Assembly: GCA_002397465.1 (NCBI GenBank)
Contig: DHAP01000011.1
Location: forward strand, 1-53,468
Direction: 5' to 3'
Source of the DNA: Caryophanales bacterium UBA4951
GTDB taxonomy: Bacteria > Bacillota_I > Bacilli_A > RFN20 > CAG-826
DNA: 53,468 bases
A model generated the notes under the pieces. That model had not been told where the DNA came from and made no database searches. It worked only from the letters and a program-made list of their open reading frames with translations. Numbering within the stretch: position 1 is the stretch's first letter; each line of letters begins with the position of its first letter. Made by a program: the position numbers and the translations under genes. Positions 24,017 through 31,592 of this stretch are shown one piece after another.

Positions 24017-24045
24017 GGAAACCTGCTAGGTGAAAGGAAGTTTCC
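24017..24045. promoter_or_regulatory. Possible autoregulatory dyad before the second tetR gene
   Basis: GGAAAC (24017-24022) and GTTTCC (24040-24045) are perfect inverted arms between the -10 box and the ATG. Spacing is wide for a single TetR dimer, so this is tentative. Confidence 0.3.
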
Positions 24046-24048
24046 GAA

Positions 24049-24627
24049 ATGGTTTCAGATTCTGTAAGAGACGCGATTGTCCGCGAGTTCATAACGCAGT
24101 TCAACGTCGATGGTTACAAAGTCACTCTATCAAGCGTCAGCTCTGCCATCCACATCTCCAAGAAAACGATTTATAAGTACTTCGACAGCAAAGATGAGAT
24201 ATATCTTTTCATTTTGAAACGCGCCAGCGATGAGATTCTCTCAGGCCAAAAAGAAGTCTATGGCAATGAGAGCTTATCGACTAAAGAAAAGCTCATGGCC
24301 ATCCTTACTCTCAAGACGACCGCCGAGGAGCATCTCGACATGCTTAAGGTCTTCGATCTCAAAGACCATGAACCGGTGATTTACCAAGCGATCATGGATA
24401 GCTATGAGGCGCAGTGGCACTATTTCACTGAATTGGTCAAGGAAGGCGTCAAAGACGGAACCCTCAAAGAAGACGTGAAGCCAGGATTCATGGTCGGCGT
24501 GTTGGAATCCAGCATGGAGAAGCTTTACGAAAAAGGTTTTCTCGAGAAACTTGACATGAGTTTCACCGAAGCCATCGCTGAACTTGCCCACATCGTTCTT
24601 GAAGGCGTCTACAAGCAAAATGCCTGA
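24049..24627 (+). CDS. TetR/AcrR-family regulator
   Basis: A 192-residue regulator with an N-terminal TetR helix-turn-helix (YKVTLSSVSSAIHISKKTIY then KYFDSKDEIYLFIL, about residues 20-60) and a helical effector domain (EEHLDMLKVFDLK onward) without a recognisable ligand class. AAAGGAAG precedes the ATG. The 8-TM protein gene 192 bp downstream on the same strand is its most likely target. Confidence 0.85.
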   Translation: MVSDSVRDAIVREFITQFNVDGYKVTLSSVSSAIHISKKTIYKYFDSKDEIYLFILKRASDEILSGQKEVYGNESLSTKEKLMAILTLKTTAEEHLDMLKVFDLKDHEPVIYQAIMDSYEAQWHYFTELVKEGVKDGTLKEDVKPGFMVGVLESSMEKLYEKGFLEKLDMSFTEAIAELAHIVLEGVYKQNA

Positions 24628-24733
24628 TTCGTCTCGCTCATTTTTCGCCCCATCTTCCGTTTTGCGCGGTTTGACGGGGCCTTCTTTGGACAATCATCCC
24701 CATTGCCCAAAGGGAAAGTTTTTTAACCGCGCA

Positions 24734-24762
24734 TTGACTATCTTTACAAGATAGACTTAAAT
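24734..24762 (+). promoter_or_regulatory. Promoter of the 8-TM membrane protein gene
   Basis: TTGACT (24734-24739), a 17-bp spacer and TTAAAT (24757-24762). A leader of about 50 nt precedes the ATG at 24819; I could not assign a function to it. Confidence 0.6.
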
Positions 24763-24818
24763 AATGGGGTTGCCGCAGGCGTTACTTGTTAAGTTTTGCG
24801 GTCATTGAGGTTCAACAT

Positions 24819-25772
24819 ATGAAATATGGCAATACGTCACGAGTCTTATCCTTCGTTGGCCACGCGCTGATTTTTGCGGCCTTCGGATGCTTAGGTCTCT
24901 ACTTCGGTTTCTTCGTCGTCCCGATGTATTTCAACGACGCGACAAAGTCTTTGTTCACCGACTATTTGTTCGAAGGCGCTTATAACCTTTACCTCGAACT
25001 TGCCATTATCGGCATGGCCTTGATGAGCATCAGCCTTTATGGTCTCATCGAAAGCGTCAAAGGGCTTCTTAATCCAAGCGATGACAAACCTGTCGTCAAA
25101 GCTTTCACCGCTTTTATCGGCGATGGTTATGTCCTCTCGGTTTTCTTCCTTCTTCAAGGACTCCTATTGTTCGACTTAACCGGCAAGAGCAACCTCGCCT
25201 TCGTCATTGTCATGGCTATCTTGGTCGCCATCATCCTTCTCATCGCCACCAACATCCCGATGGTCAAGCTCTTCGACGGCAAGGATCAGACTCCTTTGGT
25301 CTCTGGTTTATTGCTCTCTGGCAGCGTCACTTTCTTCTGGGGATTCGTTGAGACATTCCTCACTTTGATCGGCAGCTGGGCCAATGGCGTCTACACCGGC
25401 TCCTTCTGGGTCAACATGCAGCTTATGATCGGCTGCTTCGCCTCATTAGCCATCTTCGTCATGACCTTGATCGGCGCGATCGTGACCATCAAAAAAGGCG
25501 CTTCCGACCACAAAGCCGCTTTGGTCTCGGGATATCTTACCGCCGGCAGCATCTTCGTTGCCTCTGGCATCCTTCTCTCCATCGGCATCATCGAGCTTGT
25601 CAACTTCGATACCATCATGATCCATCTTGAGAGCAGCACCCTCAAATCCGATTATGGCTATGGCTATGGCATCATGGCCATCGTCCTTGGCTCCGCCTTG
25701 CTTCTAGCCTCGATTTACTTCGCGATCGTGACTGGCAAAGAGAAAGCCACCCAGACCGCCAAAAAAGCCTAG
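24819..25772 (+). CDS. Uncharacterised membrane protein with about eight helices
   Basis: A 317-residue protein of no family I recognise. About eight hydrophobic segments can be read, starting VLSFVGHALIFAAFGCLGLYF and ending GIMAIVLGSALLLASIYFAI, with a Lys-rich C-terminus inside the cell. No transporter or enzyme motif is seen. The ATG at 24819 has GAGG eight bases upstream and is preferred over an in-frame TTG at 24786. A TetR regulator lies immediately upstream. Confidence 0.7.
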   Translation: MKYGNTSRVLSFVGHALIFAAFGCLGLYFGFFVVPMYFNDATKSLFTDYLFEGAYNLYLELAIIGMALMSISLYGLIESVKGLLNPSDDKPVVKAFTAFIGDGYVLSVFFLLQGLLLFDLTGKSNLAFVIVMAILVAIILLIATNIPMVKLFDGKDQTPLVSGLLLSGSVTFFWGFVETFLTLIGSWANGVYTGSFWVNMQLMIGCFASLAIFVMTLIGAIVTIKKGASDHKAALVSGYLTAGSIFVASGILLSIGIIELVNFDTIMIHLESSTLKSDYGYGYGIMAIVLGSALLLASIYFAIVTGKEKATQTAKKA

Positions 25773-25787
25773 TCGACATTATTGAAA

Positions 25788-25825
25788 ACAAAAAAATAGC
25801 CCGCCCTATCGGACGGACTTTTTTT
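25788..25825. terminator. Terminator between the membrane protein and second kinase genes
   Basis: Arms 25798-25805 and 25812-25819 pair over 8 bp in the minus-strand RNA (three G-U pairs) and are followed there by ATTTTTTTG. On the plus strand two pairs become mismatches but a T7 tract follows. The kinase stop codon lies inside the loop. Confidence 0.65.
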
Positions 25826-26315
25826 CTTCTTCCAAGGCCTTCTTCGAGACGTCTGTGATGATTAGACAATCATCATACATATTGAGCGTTTCCTCATCGG
25901 GCTTCTCGTATTCGGCCATGAGCTTGTCCATGCCGCTTCTTGGGACGATCCTGTCGGATGATCTCATCTGGTTTTGGATGAGGCAAATCTCATATGGAAT
26001 ATCGAACATCACGAGCACGTGCTTATCGAAGTGGGGGGTCTCCTCACAATACATCTTGCGGTATTTGTTTTGAAGGTTTGTGGCGTCGGCGATGACCGTC
26101 ACGTCCTCGAACTGGTTGGCATAATCGTTGATTTGATCAAGATAGGTTTTCCAGACGGTCGCTTCATCGTGGAAGTCGTTGACCTTCCCCCAAAGTTTCA
26201 CCCTGATCTCATCAGATGAGACAATGAAAGTGTTCGGGTGGTCCTTTTGGTATTTCTTTGCCCAGGTGCTTTTCCCGCTTCCCGGGATGGCCGAGAGTAA
26301 CATCATCGTTCGCAT
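25806..26315 (-). CDS. Small P-loop kinase, polynucleotide-kinase-like
   Basis: A 169-residue kinase. Walker A is SAIPGSGKST (about 8-17), then IVSSDEIRVKLWG, a DATNLQNKYR segment where relatives place substrate contacts, and an Arg-rich lid (MRSSDRIVPRSGMD). This fits the T4 polynucleotide-kinase-like family; the substrate could be RNA, DNA or a small molecule. Related to 16008-16496. It follows a TATAGT box by eight bases and lacks a Shine-Dalgarno. Later ATGs at 26306 and 26303 are less likely. Confidence 0.75.
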   Translation of the reverse strand: MRTMMLLSAIPGSGKSTWAKKYQKDHPNTFIVSSDEIRVKLWGKVNDFHDEATVWKTYLDQINDYANQFEDVTVIADATNLQNKYRKMYCEETPHFDKHVLVMFDIPYEICLIQNQMRSSDRIVPRSGMDKLMAEYEKPDEETLNMYDDCLIITDVSKKALEEEKKSVR

Positions 26316-26323
26316 ACGTTAGT

Positions 26324-26329
26324 ACTATA
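26324..26329 (-). promoter_or_regulatory. -10 box of the second small kinase gene
   Basis: TATAGT on the minus strand, eight bases before the ATG; predicted leader about 2 nt. Confidence 0.5.
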
Positions 26330-26447
26330 TACTTTTTGGTCTTCAAAGTAATCCTAAAAATTAGAAAAAATGGCACGTTTTCAAATGCCGGTTAACTATT
26401 GTCAACTATCGGTGTCCTCCGATTAGCCAATGGGCCTTAAAAAGAGG

Positions 26448-26453
26448 TAGTAT
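26448..26453 (+). promoter_or_regulatory. -10 box of the serine dehydratase gene, leaderless start
   Basis: TAGTAT (26448-26453) puts transcription on the A of the ATG at 26460. An AGAGG just upstream is 12 bases from the ATG, too far to be a normal ribosome site. Confidence 0.5.
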
Positions 26454-26459
26454 ATCCTC

Positions 26460-27692
26460 ATGAAATCCTTAGAGAAGCTCTTCCGTTATGGACTAGGGCC
26501 GTCCAGCTCTCACACGATCGCCCCCTCAATTGCCGCAAGGTCATTCAAAAAGCTCATAAAGGGCGACATCGACAAAGTGGTCGTGACCTTTTATGGCTCG
26601 TTGGGGCTGACTGGGCACGGACATGGCAGCGACCTCGCCGTCATCGACGCCTTATATCCTTATAAAACGGAAGTGGTCTTTGACACCAAGACAGACGCCC
26701 CTCATCCTCTTTATTTGTCTTTCGAGGCAATGAAAGGCGGCGTGAGCCTCATCAAGAGACATTACGCCTCGCTTGGAGGCGGCGAGATCACCTCAGAAGA
26801 CGATCCATCCGTCATCGAGAAAGACATCTACCCATATCACAATCTCAACGAGATAAAAGCCAAGATAAACGATGAACATCTGAGCGGCATCAAAGAGTTC
26901 TGCCTCTTATACGAAGACCCCTCGATCGATGATTATCTTTCTAACGCCCTCAAGATGATGTTCTCATCTCTTGAGCATGGCCTTACGGTCGATAGCTACA
27001 TTCCGGCGAATGACAATCCAAGACTCCATTGGAAACGCTGCGCCAAATCAATCTACGAGAATGCTTTTACGATAAAAGACGAAGGAGCCAAACGTGAGAT
27101 GTTGCTTTCTGCCTATGCCTATGCGGTGGTGGAGTCCTCCTCATCGCGTGAGCACGTCGTCACCTCTCCGACATGTGGCTCCTCAGGCGTTCTTCCAAGC
27201 GTTTTATATTATTGCTATCACGATTTGGGGATGCCGTTTGAGAAAGTCAAAGACGCCTTATACACCGCTGGGATTTTTGGCAACATCGTCAAGCAAAACG
27301 CTTCGATCGCCGGGGCCATCGGCGGATGCCAGGCCGAAATAGGAACCGCCTCTTCGATGGCGGCTGCGGCCTTAGCTGAACTTAACGGTCTTTCCCTATA
27401 CCAAATCGAATACGCATCCGAGTGTGCGATGGAGCATTTCCTCGGGCTTAGCTGCGACCCGGTCGATGGCTATGTGATCATCCCTTGCATCGAAAGAAAC
27501 GGCATGGGGGCTTTGCGCGCCTATGACTCTTATCTATATGCCAAGTTCATCGCGCCGATCCGTCATAACCAAGTCTCGTTTGATGATGTGGTGGCGGCGA
27601 TGAAGCTCACCGGCGACTCTTTGGCGTCAGCCTACAAAGAAACCGCCGAAGGGGGTTTGGCAGAGATTTTGAAAGAAAAAAAGACAAAATGA
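26460..27692 (+). CDS. sdaA: L-serine ammonia-lyase, single-chain iron-sulfur type
   Basis: A 410-residue L-serine dehydratase that turns serine into pyruvate and ammonia. The beta domain comes first (YGLGPSSSHTIAPS, about 10-23) and the catalytic alpha domain second, with cluster cysteines in VTSPTCGSSGVLP, GGCQAEIG and LGLSCDPV. This single-chain order differs from the two-subunit SdaAA/SdaAB of Bacillus. The alpha domain also has KQNASIAGA. It needs an oxygen-sensitive 4Fe-4S cluster, in keeping with an anaerobe. Confidence 0.9.
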   Translation: MKSLEKLFRYGLGPSSSHTIAPSIAARSFKKLIKGDIDKVVVTFYGSLGLTGHGHGSDLAVIDALYPYKTEVVFDTKTDAPHPLYLSFEAMKGGVSLIKRHYASLGGGEITSEDDPSVIEKDIYPYHNLNEIKAKINDEHLSGIKEFCLLYEDPSIDDYLSNALKMMFSSLEHGLTVDSYIPANDNPRLHWKRCAKSIYENAFTIKDEGAKREMLLSAYAYAVVESSSSREHVVTSPTCGSSGVLPSVLYYCYHDLGMPFEKVKDALYTAGIFGNIVKQNASIAGAIGGCQAEIGTASSMAAAALAELNGLSLYQIEYASECAMEHFLGLSCDPVDGYVIIPCIERNGMGALRAYDSYLYAKFIAPIRHNQVSFDDVVAAMKLTGDSLASAYKETAEGGLAEILKEKKTK

Positions 27693-27702
27693 CCTTCTTT
27701 TG

Positions 27703-27731
27703 TGGACTTCTTGTCCCCATAACCTTATAGT
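27703..27731 (+). promoter_or_regulatory. Probable promoter of queT
   Basis: TGGACT (27703-27708), a 17-bp spacer and TATAGT (27726-27731), placing the start about 12 bases before the riboswitch. Confidence 0.5.
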
Positions 27732-27748
27732 AATTCGGAAAATTTAAA

Positions 27749-27788
27749 ACGTGTTCTCCCTCTGAACCACGTCTAAAAAACAAGGAGC
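27749..27788 (+). ncRNA. preQ1-I riboswitch before queT
   Basis: Stem P1 is ACGTG (27749-27753) with CACGT (27768-27772), enclosing a 14-nt C/U-rich loop. The tail CTAAAAAACAAGGAG holds the A-rich strand typical of preQ1-I and ends in the queT ribosome-binding site. The loop CUCC can pair with GGAG in a pseudoknot, so ligand binding would hide the ribosome site. The downstream queuosine genes support the call. Confidence 0.85.
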
Positions 27789-27794
27789 CTAAAA

Positions 27795-28301
27795 ATGAAT
27801 TTAGACATTACTACTCGCAAGATCGCCCAAAATGGAATCGTGGCGGCTTGCTATTTCGTCGTGACCATCGCGACGTCTTCCTTCTCCTATGGGCAGATCC
27901 AATTCAGGATTGCCGAAATGCTGATCCTTCTTTGCTTCTGGAGGCCGGATTTCATCCTTGGGGTGACCCTTGGATGCCTATTGGCCAACATCAATAGCAC
28001 GCTTGGCCCTTGGGACATTCTCATCGGGACGATGGCGACGTTTGTCTCATCGCTTCTAGTGGCCTATGCCTCGCCCCGTCTATTGATTGGAGCTCTCTAT
28101 CCGATATTGATAAACGCCTTCGCGGTCGGCTGGGAGCTGAACTGGCTCCTTGGCCTCGATTTTTGGGTCTCAGTGCTCTATGTCGGAATCGGGGAAGCTG
28201 CGGTCATCATCATCTCTTACATCCTCTGGCTGTCCTTATCCAAAAACAAAGGGTTCATGAGCTTTCTCAGCCCTAAAAGGCACCTCGACGTCAAGTGGTG
28301 A
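27795..28301 (+). CDS. queT: Queuosine-precursor ECF transporter subunit QueT
   Basis: A 168-residue membrane protein with about five or six helices and the QueT-family segment YGQIQFRIAEMLILLCFW. QueT is the substrate-binding S-component that brings preQ0/preQ1 in, using a shared ECF energising module not encoded here. A preQ1 riboswitch ending in AAGGAG sits before the ATG. It opens the queuosine salvage locus; tgt follows from its own promoter. Confidence 0.88.
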   Translation: MNLDITTRKIAQNGIVAACYFVVTIATSSFSYGQIQFRIAEMLILLCFWRPDFILGVTLGCLLANINSTLGPWDILIGTMATFVSSLLVAYASPRLLIGALYPILINAFAVGWELNWLLGLDFWVSVLYVGIGEAAVIIISYILWLSLSKNKGFMSFLSPKRHLDVKW

Positions 28302-28313
28302 GCTCACTTGCTT

Positions 28314-28342
28314 TTGCCTAATCTCGCGTAGAGTAATAGAAT
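28314..28342 (+). promoter_or_regulatory. Promoter of tgt, near-leaderless
   Basis: TTGCCT (28314-28319), a 17-bp spacer and TAGAAT (28337-28342). The predicted start is 28349, four bases before the ATG. Confidence 0.65.
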
Positions 28343-28352
28343 TACTCCGCTT

Positions 28353-29480
28353 ATGAGTAAATCATTTTATCTAGAAATCAAACACATCGACAAGACGACC
28401 GGGGCCAGGTATGGCATTTTGCACACCCCACACGGGGACGTCGAAGTCCCGATGTTCATGCCGGTGGGAACTTTGGCCACGGTCAAAACCCTTTCGCCCG
28501 AAGAGATCAAATCCCTTGGGGCCGGAGTCATTTTGGCCAACACCTACCATCTTCATTTAAGGCCGGGCGAGAAGATCGTCAAAGAGGCCGGCGGCGTTCA
28601 GAAGTTCATGAACTATGACGGGCCGATGCTGACCGACTCGGGCGGCTTCCAGGTCTTTTCGCTTGCCTCCAATCGCAAGATAACTGAGGAAGGCGTCGAG
28701 TTCAGAAACGACCTCAACGGTGACAAAGAGCTTTTCACCCCGGAGAAAGTCATCCAGATCGAAGAGGATATCGGCGCGGACATCATCATGTCCTTCGACG
28801 AATGCATCCCTTATCCAGTCAGCCGCGAATACGTCGAGAAGAGCACCGAAAGGACTTTGAGATGGGCCAAAAGGGGACTCGAAGCCCATAAAAGAGAAGA
28901 CCAGGCCTTGTTCGGCATCGTCCAAGGCGGCGAGTTCACCGACTTAAGGGAACATGCGGCCAAGGAGTTGGCCAAGATGGACTTCCCAGGTTACTCAATC
29001 GGCGGGACTTCGATCGGAGAGCCGAAAGAGGTCTGTCTCAAGATGGTCGAAGACGCCGTCAGATATCTTCCTAACGAGAAGCCGCGTTACCTCATGGGCG
29101 TCGGTTCGCTCGATTACATACTCAATGGCATCGCCATGGGCGTTGACATGTTCGACTGCGTCCTCCCGACCCGCATCGCCAGACACGGTGCCCTCATGAC
29201 CTCCAGCGGCCGCATCAACATCAAGGCGGCCCAATACAAAGAAGACTTCACGCCGCTTGACCCCCTTTGCGATTGCTACACTTGCAAGAACTACACAAGG
29301 GCCTACCTCCATCACCTTTATATGTGCAATGAGGAATTCGGCAAGCGTCTCAACTCCATCCATAACATCCGTTTCCTCATCAAGATCATGGAAGGGGCGA
29401 GAGAGGCCATCAAAGAAGACCGTTTCTTAGACTACAAAAACATGATCATCGCCAAGTACGGCGACGAAAGAGGCTTTTAA
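28353..29480 (+). CDS. tgt: tRNA-guanine transglycosylase
   Basis: A 375-residue enzyme that swaps guanine-34 of GUN-anticodon tRNAs for preQ1. Catalytic segments are LTDSGGFQVFSL near residue 90 and the nucleophile region DMFDCVLPTRIARHG near 265. The zinc site is CDCYTCKNYTRAYLHHL near 308. Length fits bacterial Tgt. The stop overlaps the queA start by one base (TAATG). No Shine-Dalgarno precedes the ATG. Confidence 0.95.
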   Translation: MSKSFYLEIKHIDKTTGARYGILHTPHGDVEVPMFMPVGTLATVKTLSPEEIKSLGAGVILANTYHLHLRPGEKIVKEAGGVQKFMNYDGPMLTDSGGFQVFSLASNRKITEEGVEFRNDLNGDKELFTPEKVIQIEEDIGADIIMSFDECIPYPVSREYVEKSTERTLRWAKRGLEAHKREDQALFGIVQGGEFTDLREHAAKELAKMDFPGYSIGGTSIGEPKEVCLKMVEDAVRYLPNEKPRYLMGVGSLDYILNGIAMGVDMFDCVLPTRIARHGALMTSSGRINIKAAQYKEDFTPLDPLCDCYTCKNYTRAYLHHLYMCNEEFGKRLNSIHNIRFLIKIMEGAREAIKEDRFLDYKNMIIAKYGDERGF

Positions 29481-30541
29481 TGGATATCGAACTTTTTGAC
29501 TTTGATCTGCCCAATGAGCTGATCGCCCAAACTCCGCTTAAGGAGAGAGACGAAGCCAAGCTCATGGTGATCGACAGGAACAAGAAGAGCATCGAACACA
29601 AGCTGTTCCATGACATCCTTTCGTATCTGAAGCCTGGCGACGTCTTGATCAGAAACAACACCAAGGTCATCCCAGCGAGGCTCTTGGGCGAGAAAAAAGA
29701 GACCCACGGCAAGGTCGAGGTCCTTTTGCTCCACCAGATCCAAGGCGATGTCTGGGAGTGCTTGGTCGGCAACGCCCATTCAATCAAAGAAGGAAGCGTC
29801 TGCCTTTTTGGCGATGGTTCTTTGAGCTGCACCTGCGTTAAAGTCCTGCCTGAGGGAATCCGCCACATGGAATTCCATTACCAGGGGATCTTCTTGGAGG
29901 TTTTGGAGAAGCTTGGCAAGATGCCTCTTCCTCCTTATATAAAGAAGCAGTGCGAGGACAATAACGACTATCAGACCGTCTACGCCAAAGTCCCGGGTTC
30001 GGCCGCCGCGCCGACCGCGGGCTTCCATTTCACCGAGGAGCTTTTCAAAAAGATCAGGGCCATGGGCGTCGAAGTGGTGGACATCACCCTCAACATAGGC
30101 TTAGGTACTTTCAGGCCCGTCAAAGTGACCGACACCAAGGACCACGTCATGCATAGCGAGACCTTCGATGTCTCCAAAGAAGCCGCGGACACCTTGAACA
30201 AAGCCAAAAAAGAAGGCCGCCGGCTCATCGCCATCGGAACCACCTCGGTCAGGACCTTGGAATCCGAATACAAGAACAAGGGATGCTTCTACGAGACTCA
30301 GGACGAGTCCACGAACATCTTCATCCAACCGGGATATGCCTATAAGGCAGTCGATGCCCTCATCACGAACTTCCATCTTCCTAAGAGCACCTTGGTCATG
30401 CTCGTCTCGGCCTTCATGGGCCGCAAATGGACCTTGCACTGCTACGAGGAAGCCATCAAAAACAAATACCGTTTCTTCTCTTTCGGGGACGCGATGTTCA
30501 TCTATGGCGACTACGATTATTCCAAAAACCTCGACGATTAG
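29480..30541 (+). CDS. queA: S-adenosylmethionine:tRNA ribosyltransferase-isomerase
   Basis: A 353-residue QueA, which moves ribose from S-adenosylmethionine to preQ1-tRNA and gives epoxyqueuosine. Seen: FDFDLPNELIAQTP at the start, DVLIRNNTKVIPARLLGEK, AAPTAGFHFTEELF and the C-terminal LITNFHLPKSTLVMLVSAF. It starts on the last base of the tgt stop, so the two are translationally coupled. Confidence 0.95.
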   Translation: MDIELFDFDLPNELIAQTPLKERDEAKLMVIDRNKKSIEHKLFHDILSYLKPGDVLIRNNTKVIPARLLGEKKETHGKVEVLLLHQIQGDVWECLVGNAHSIKEGSVCLFGDGSLSCTCVKVLPEGIRHMEFHYQGIFLEVLEKLGKMPLPPYIKKQCEDNNDYQTVYAKVPGSAAAPTAGFHFTEELFKKIRAMGVEVVDITLNIGLGTFRPVKVTDTKDHVMHSETFDVSKEAADTLNKAKKEGRRLIAIGTTSVRTLESEYKNKGCFYETQDESTNIFIQPGYAYKAVDALITNFHLPKSTLVMLVSAFMGRKWTLHCYEEAIKNKYRFFSFGDAMFIYGDYDYSKNLDD

Positions 30542-30544
30542 GCT

Positions 30545-30550
30545 TATGAT
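30545..30550 (+). promoter_or_regulatory. -10-like box of queH, leaderless start
   Basis: TATGAT lies six bases before the ATG at 30557, placing the start on the ATG. There is no Shine-Dalgarno, and queH follows queA by only 15 bases, so co-transcription is also possible. Confidence 0.4.
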
Positions 30551-30556
30551 AGCCAT

Positions 30557-31222
30557 ATGAACGAGCCCTACGTCAATTATTACCTCAAGAGCGTTGAGGA
30601 ATTGAAGGACATCAAAGAAGGCGAGAAACCATCGCTTCTTTTGCATGCCTGCTGTGGGCCCTGCTCTTGTTTTCCTTTGACGTTTCTCTGCCCGCATTTC
30701 AAGGTGACCATCTTCTTCAACAATTCCAATATCTACCCCCAAAATGAGTATGAGCGGAGGCTCGAGGAGCTGAAGAAGTTCCTTGGCTATTTCGAAAGGG
30801 ATTATGGCTATCACGTCGATTTGATCGTGACTCCGTATGATAACGACCTCTACAACAAGGACCTTGAGCCATATGCCTCTTTGCCAGAAGGACAGGAACG
30901 ATGCTTCATCTGTTATCGGAAGAGAATGAAGGAAGCCTTCGACTATGCTGAGCAGAATGGCTTTGACTACTTCACGACCGTCATGACGATATCAAGGCAA
31001 AAAGACAGCCAGATCCTCAACAAAATCGGACGTGAGCTAGAAAAAGGCCACGCCAAATGCAAATACTTCTATAGTGACTTCAAGAAGAAAAAAGGCATCG
31101 ACATCGCAAGGGAGATGCGGATTCATTATGACCTCTACAACCAGCTTTATTGCGGCTGCAAGTACACTTATGGGAAAGGCTTGCTCAAAGCCAAAGTGAA
31201 GGGCATCGACTGGAAGGGATAG
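30557..31222 (+). CDS. queH: Epoxyqueuosine reductase QueH
   Basis: A 221-residue protein of the QueH (DUF208) family, the non-cobalamin enzyme that reduces epoxyqueuosine to queuosine in tRNA. Cysteine ligands are visible in LHACCGPCSC (near residue 30), RCFICYRKR (near 117) and YCGCKYTYG near the C-terminus, matching the iron-sulfur and extra metal site of this family. It completes the route after queA. No queG is seen. Confidence 0.9.
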   Translation: MNEPYVNYYLKSVEELKDIKEGEKPSLLLHACCGPCSCFPLTFLCPHFKVTIFFNNSNIYPQNEYERRLEELKKFLGYFERDYGYHVDLIVTPYDNDLYNKDLEPYASLPEGQERCFICYRKRMKEAFDYAEQNGFDYFTTVMTISRQKDSQILNKIGRELEKGHAKCKYFYSDFKKKKGIDIAREMRIHYDLYNQLYCGCKYTYGKGLLKAKVKGIDWKG

Positions 31223-31427
31223 CTCTTTTCTTCTTTCTGATATGGTGGAATATGACCCTAAAAAAGGGGGTTTAGATAGCCTATTTTGAAGGTAAATTGT
31301 TCCAAAAATTGTGCACGGTGCACAAACTTTTAGCATCTTTCAGAGCCATAAAACACCCAAAATCCACGCCCGGCGCGGTTTTTGCCATTTTGTTACAATT
31401 CATCGTACATTTTGCTTCAAAAAGTAG
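31223..31427. other. Gene-free region between queH and the S10 promoter
   Basis: No gene is seen. It holds the 17-base dyad TTGTGCACGGTGCACAA (31309-31325), a GC-rich patch followed by Ts (about 31366-31383), and a TGTTACAAT box (31391-31399) without a visible -35. Confidence 0.4.
31309..31325. promoter_or_regulatory. Perfect 17-base dyad, candidate operator or hairpin
   Basis: TTGTGCAC and GTGCACAA flank a single G. As RNA it makes a 7-bp stem with a CGG loop, followed by ACTTTT; it might end queH transcription weakly. As DNA it looks like a repressor site about 100 bp before the S10 promoter. Confidence 0.4.
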
Positions 31428-31457
31428 TTGACTCACCTATACGCGCAGGGGTATTAT
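31428..31457 (+). promoter_or_regulatory. Promoter of the S10-spc-alpha operon
   Basis: TTGACT (31428-31433), an 18-bp spacer and TATTAT (31452-31457) predict a start near 31464 and a leader of about 130 nt. Confidence 0.7.
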
Positions 31458-31463
31458 TTTCAA

Positions 31464-31592
31464 CGCTGGCGCAAGCGCTGAAGCATGATGTTGCTGACAC
31501 ACCCACAGGCGTTGTCTAGCCCTGGGCTTAGTCAGGGAACTCATGCGGAGCTTACGAAAGCAAGCCTGAAGAAATCACAAGGAGGAAAATTC
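31464..31592 (+). ncRNA. Structured 5' leader of the S10 operon
   Basis: A closing stem CAGGC/GCCTG (31506-31510 and 31564-31568) encloses two hairpins: CCCTG/CAGGG (31520-31524 and 31533-31537) and GCTT/AAGC with loop ACGA (31550-31561). An upstream hairpin CGCT/AGCG precedes them. The branched fold just before rpsJ suggests an autoregulatory leader bound by a ribosomal protein. I cannot match it to a named class from sequence alone. Confidence 0.5.

Noticed and set aside
30101..30814. 237-codon minus-strand frame opposite queA/queH
   Set aside because: Spans two well-supported genes on the other strand and has no ribosome site.
31485..31592. Longer N-terminus for S10 from the ATG at 31485
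   Set aside because: It falls in the structured leader, has no ribosome site, and S10 normally starts at 31593.
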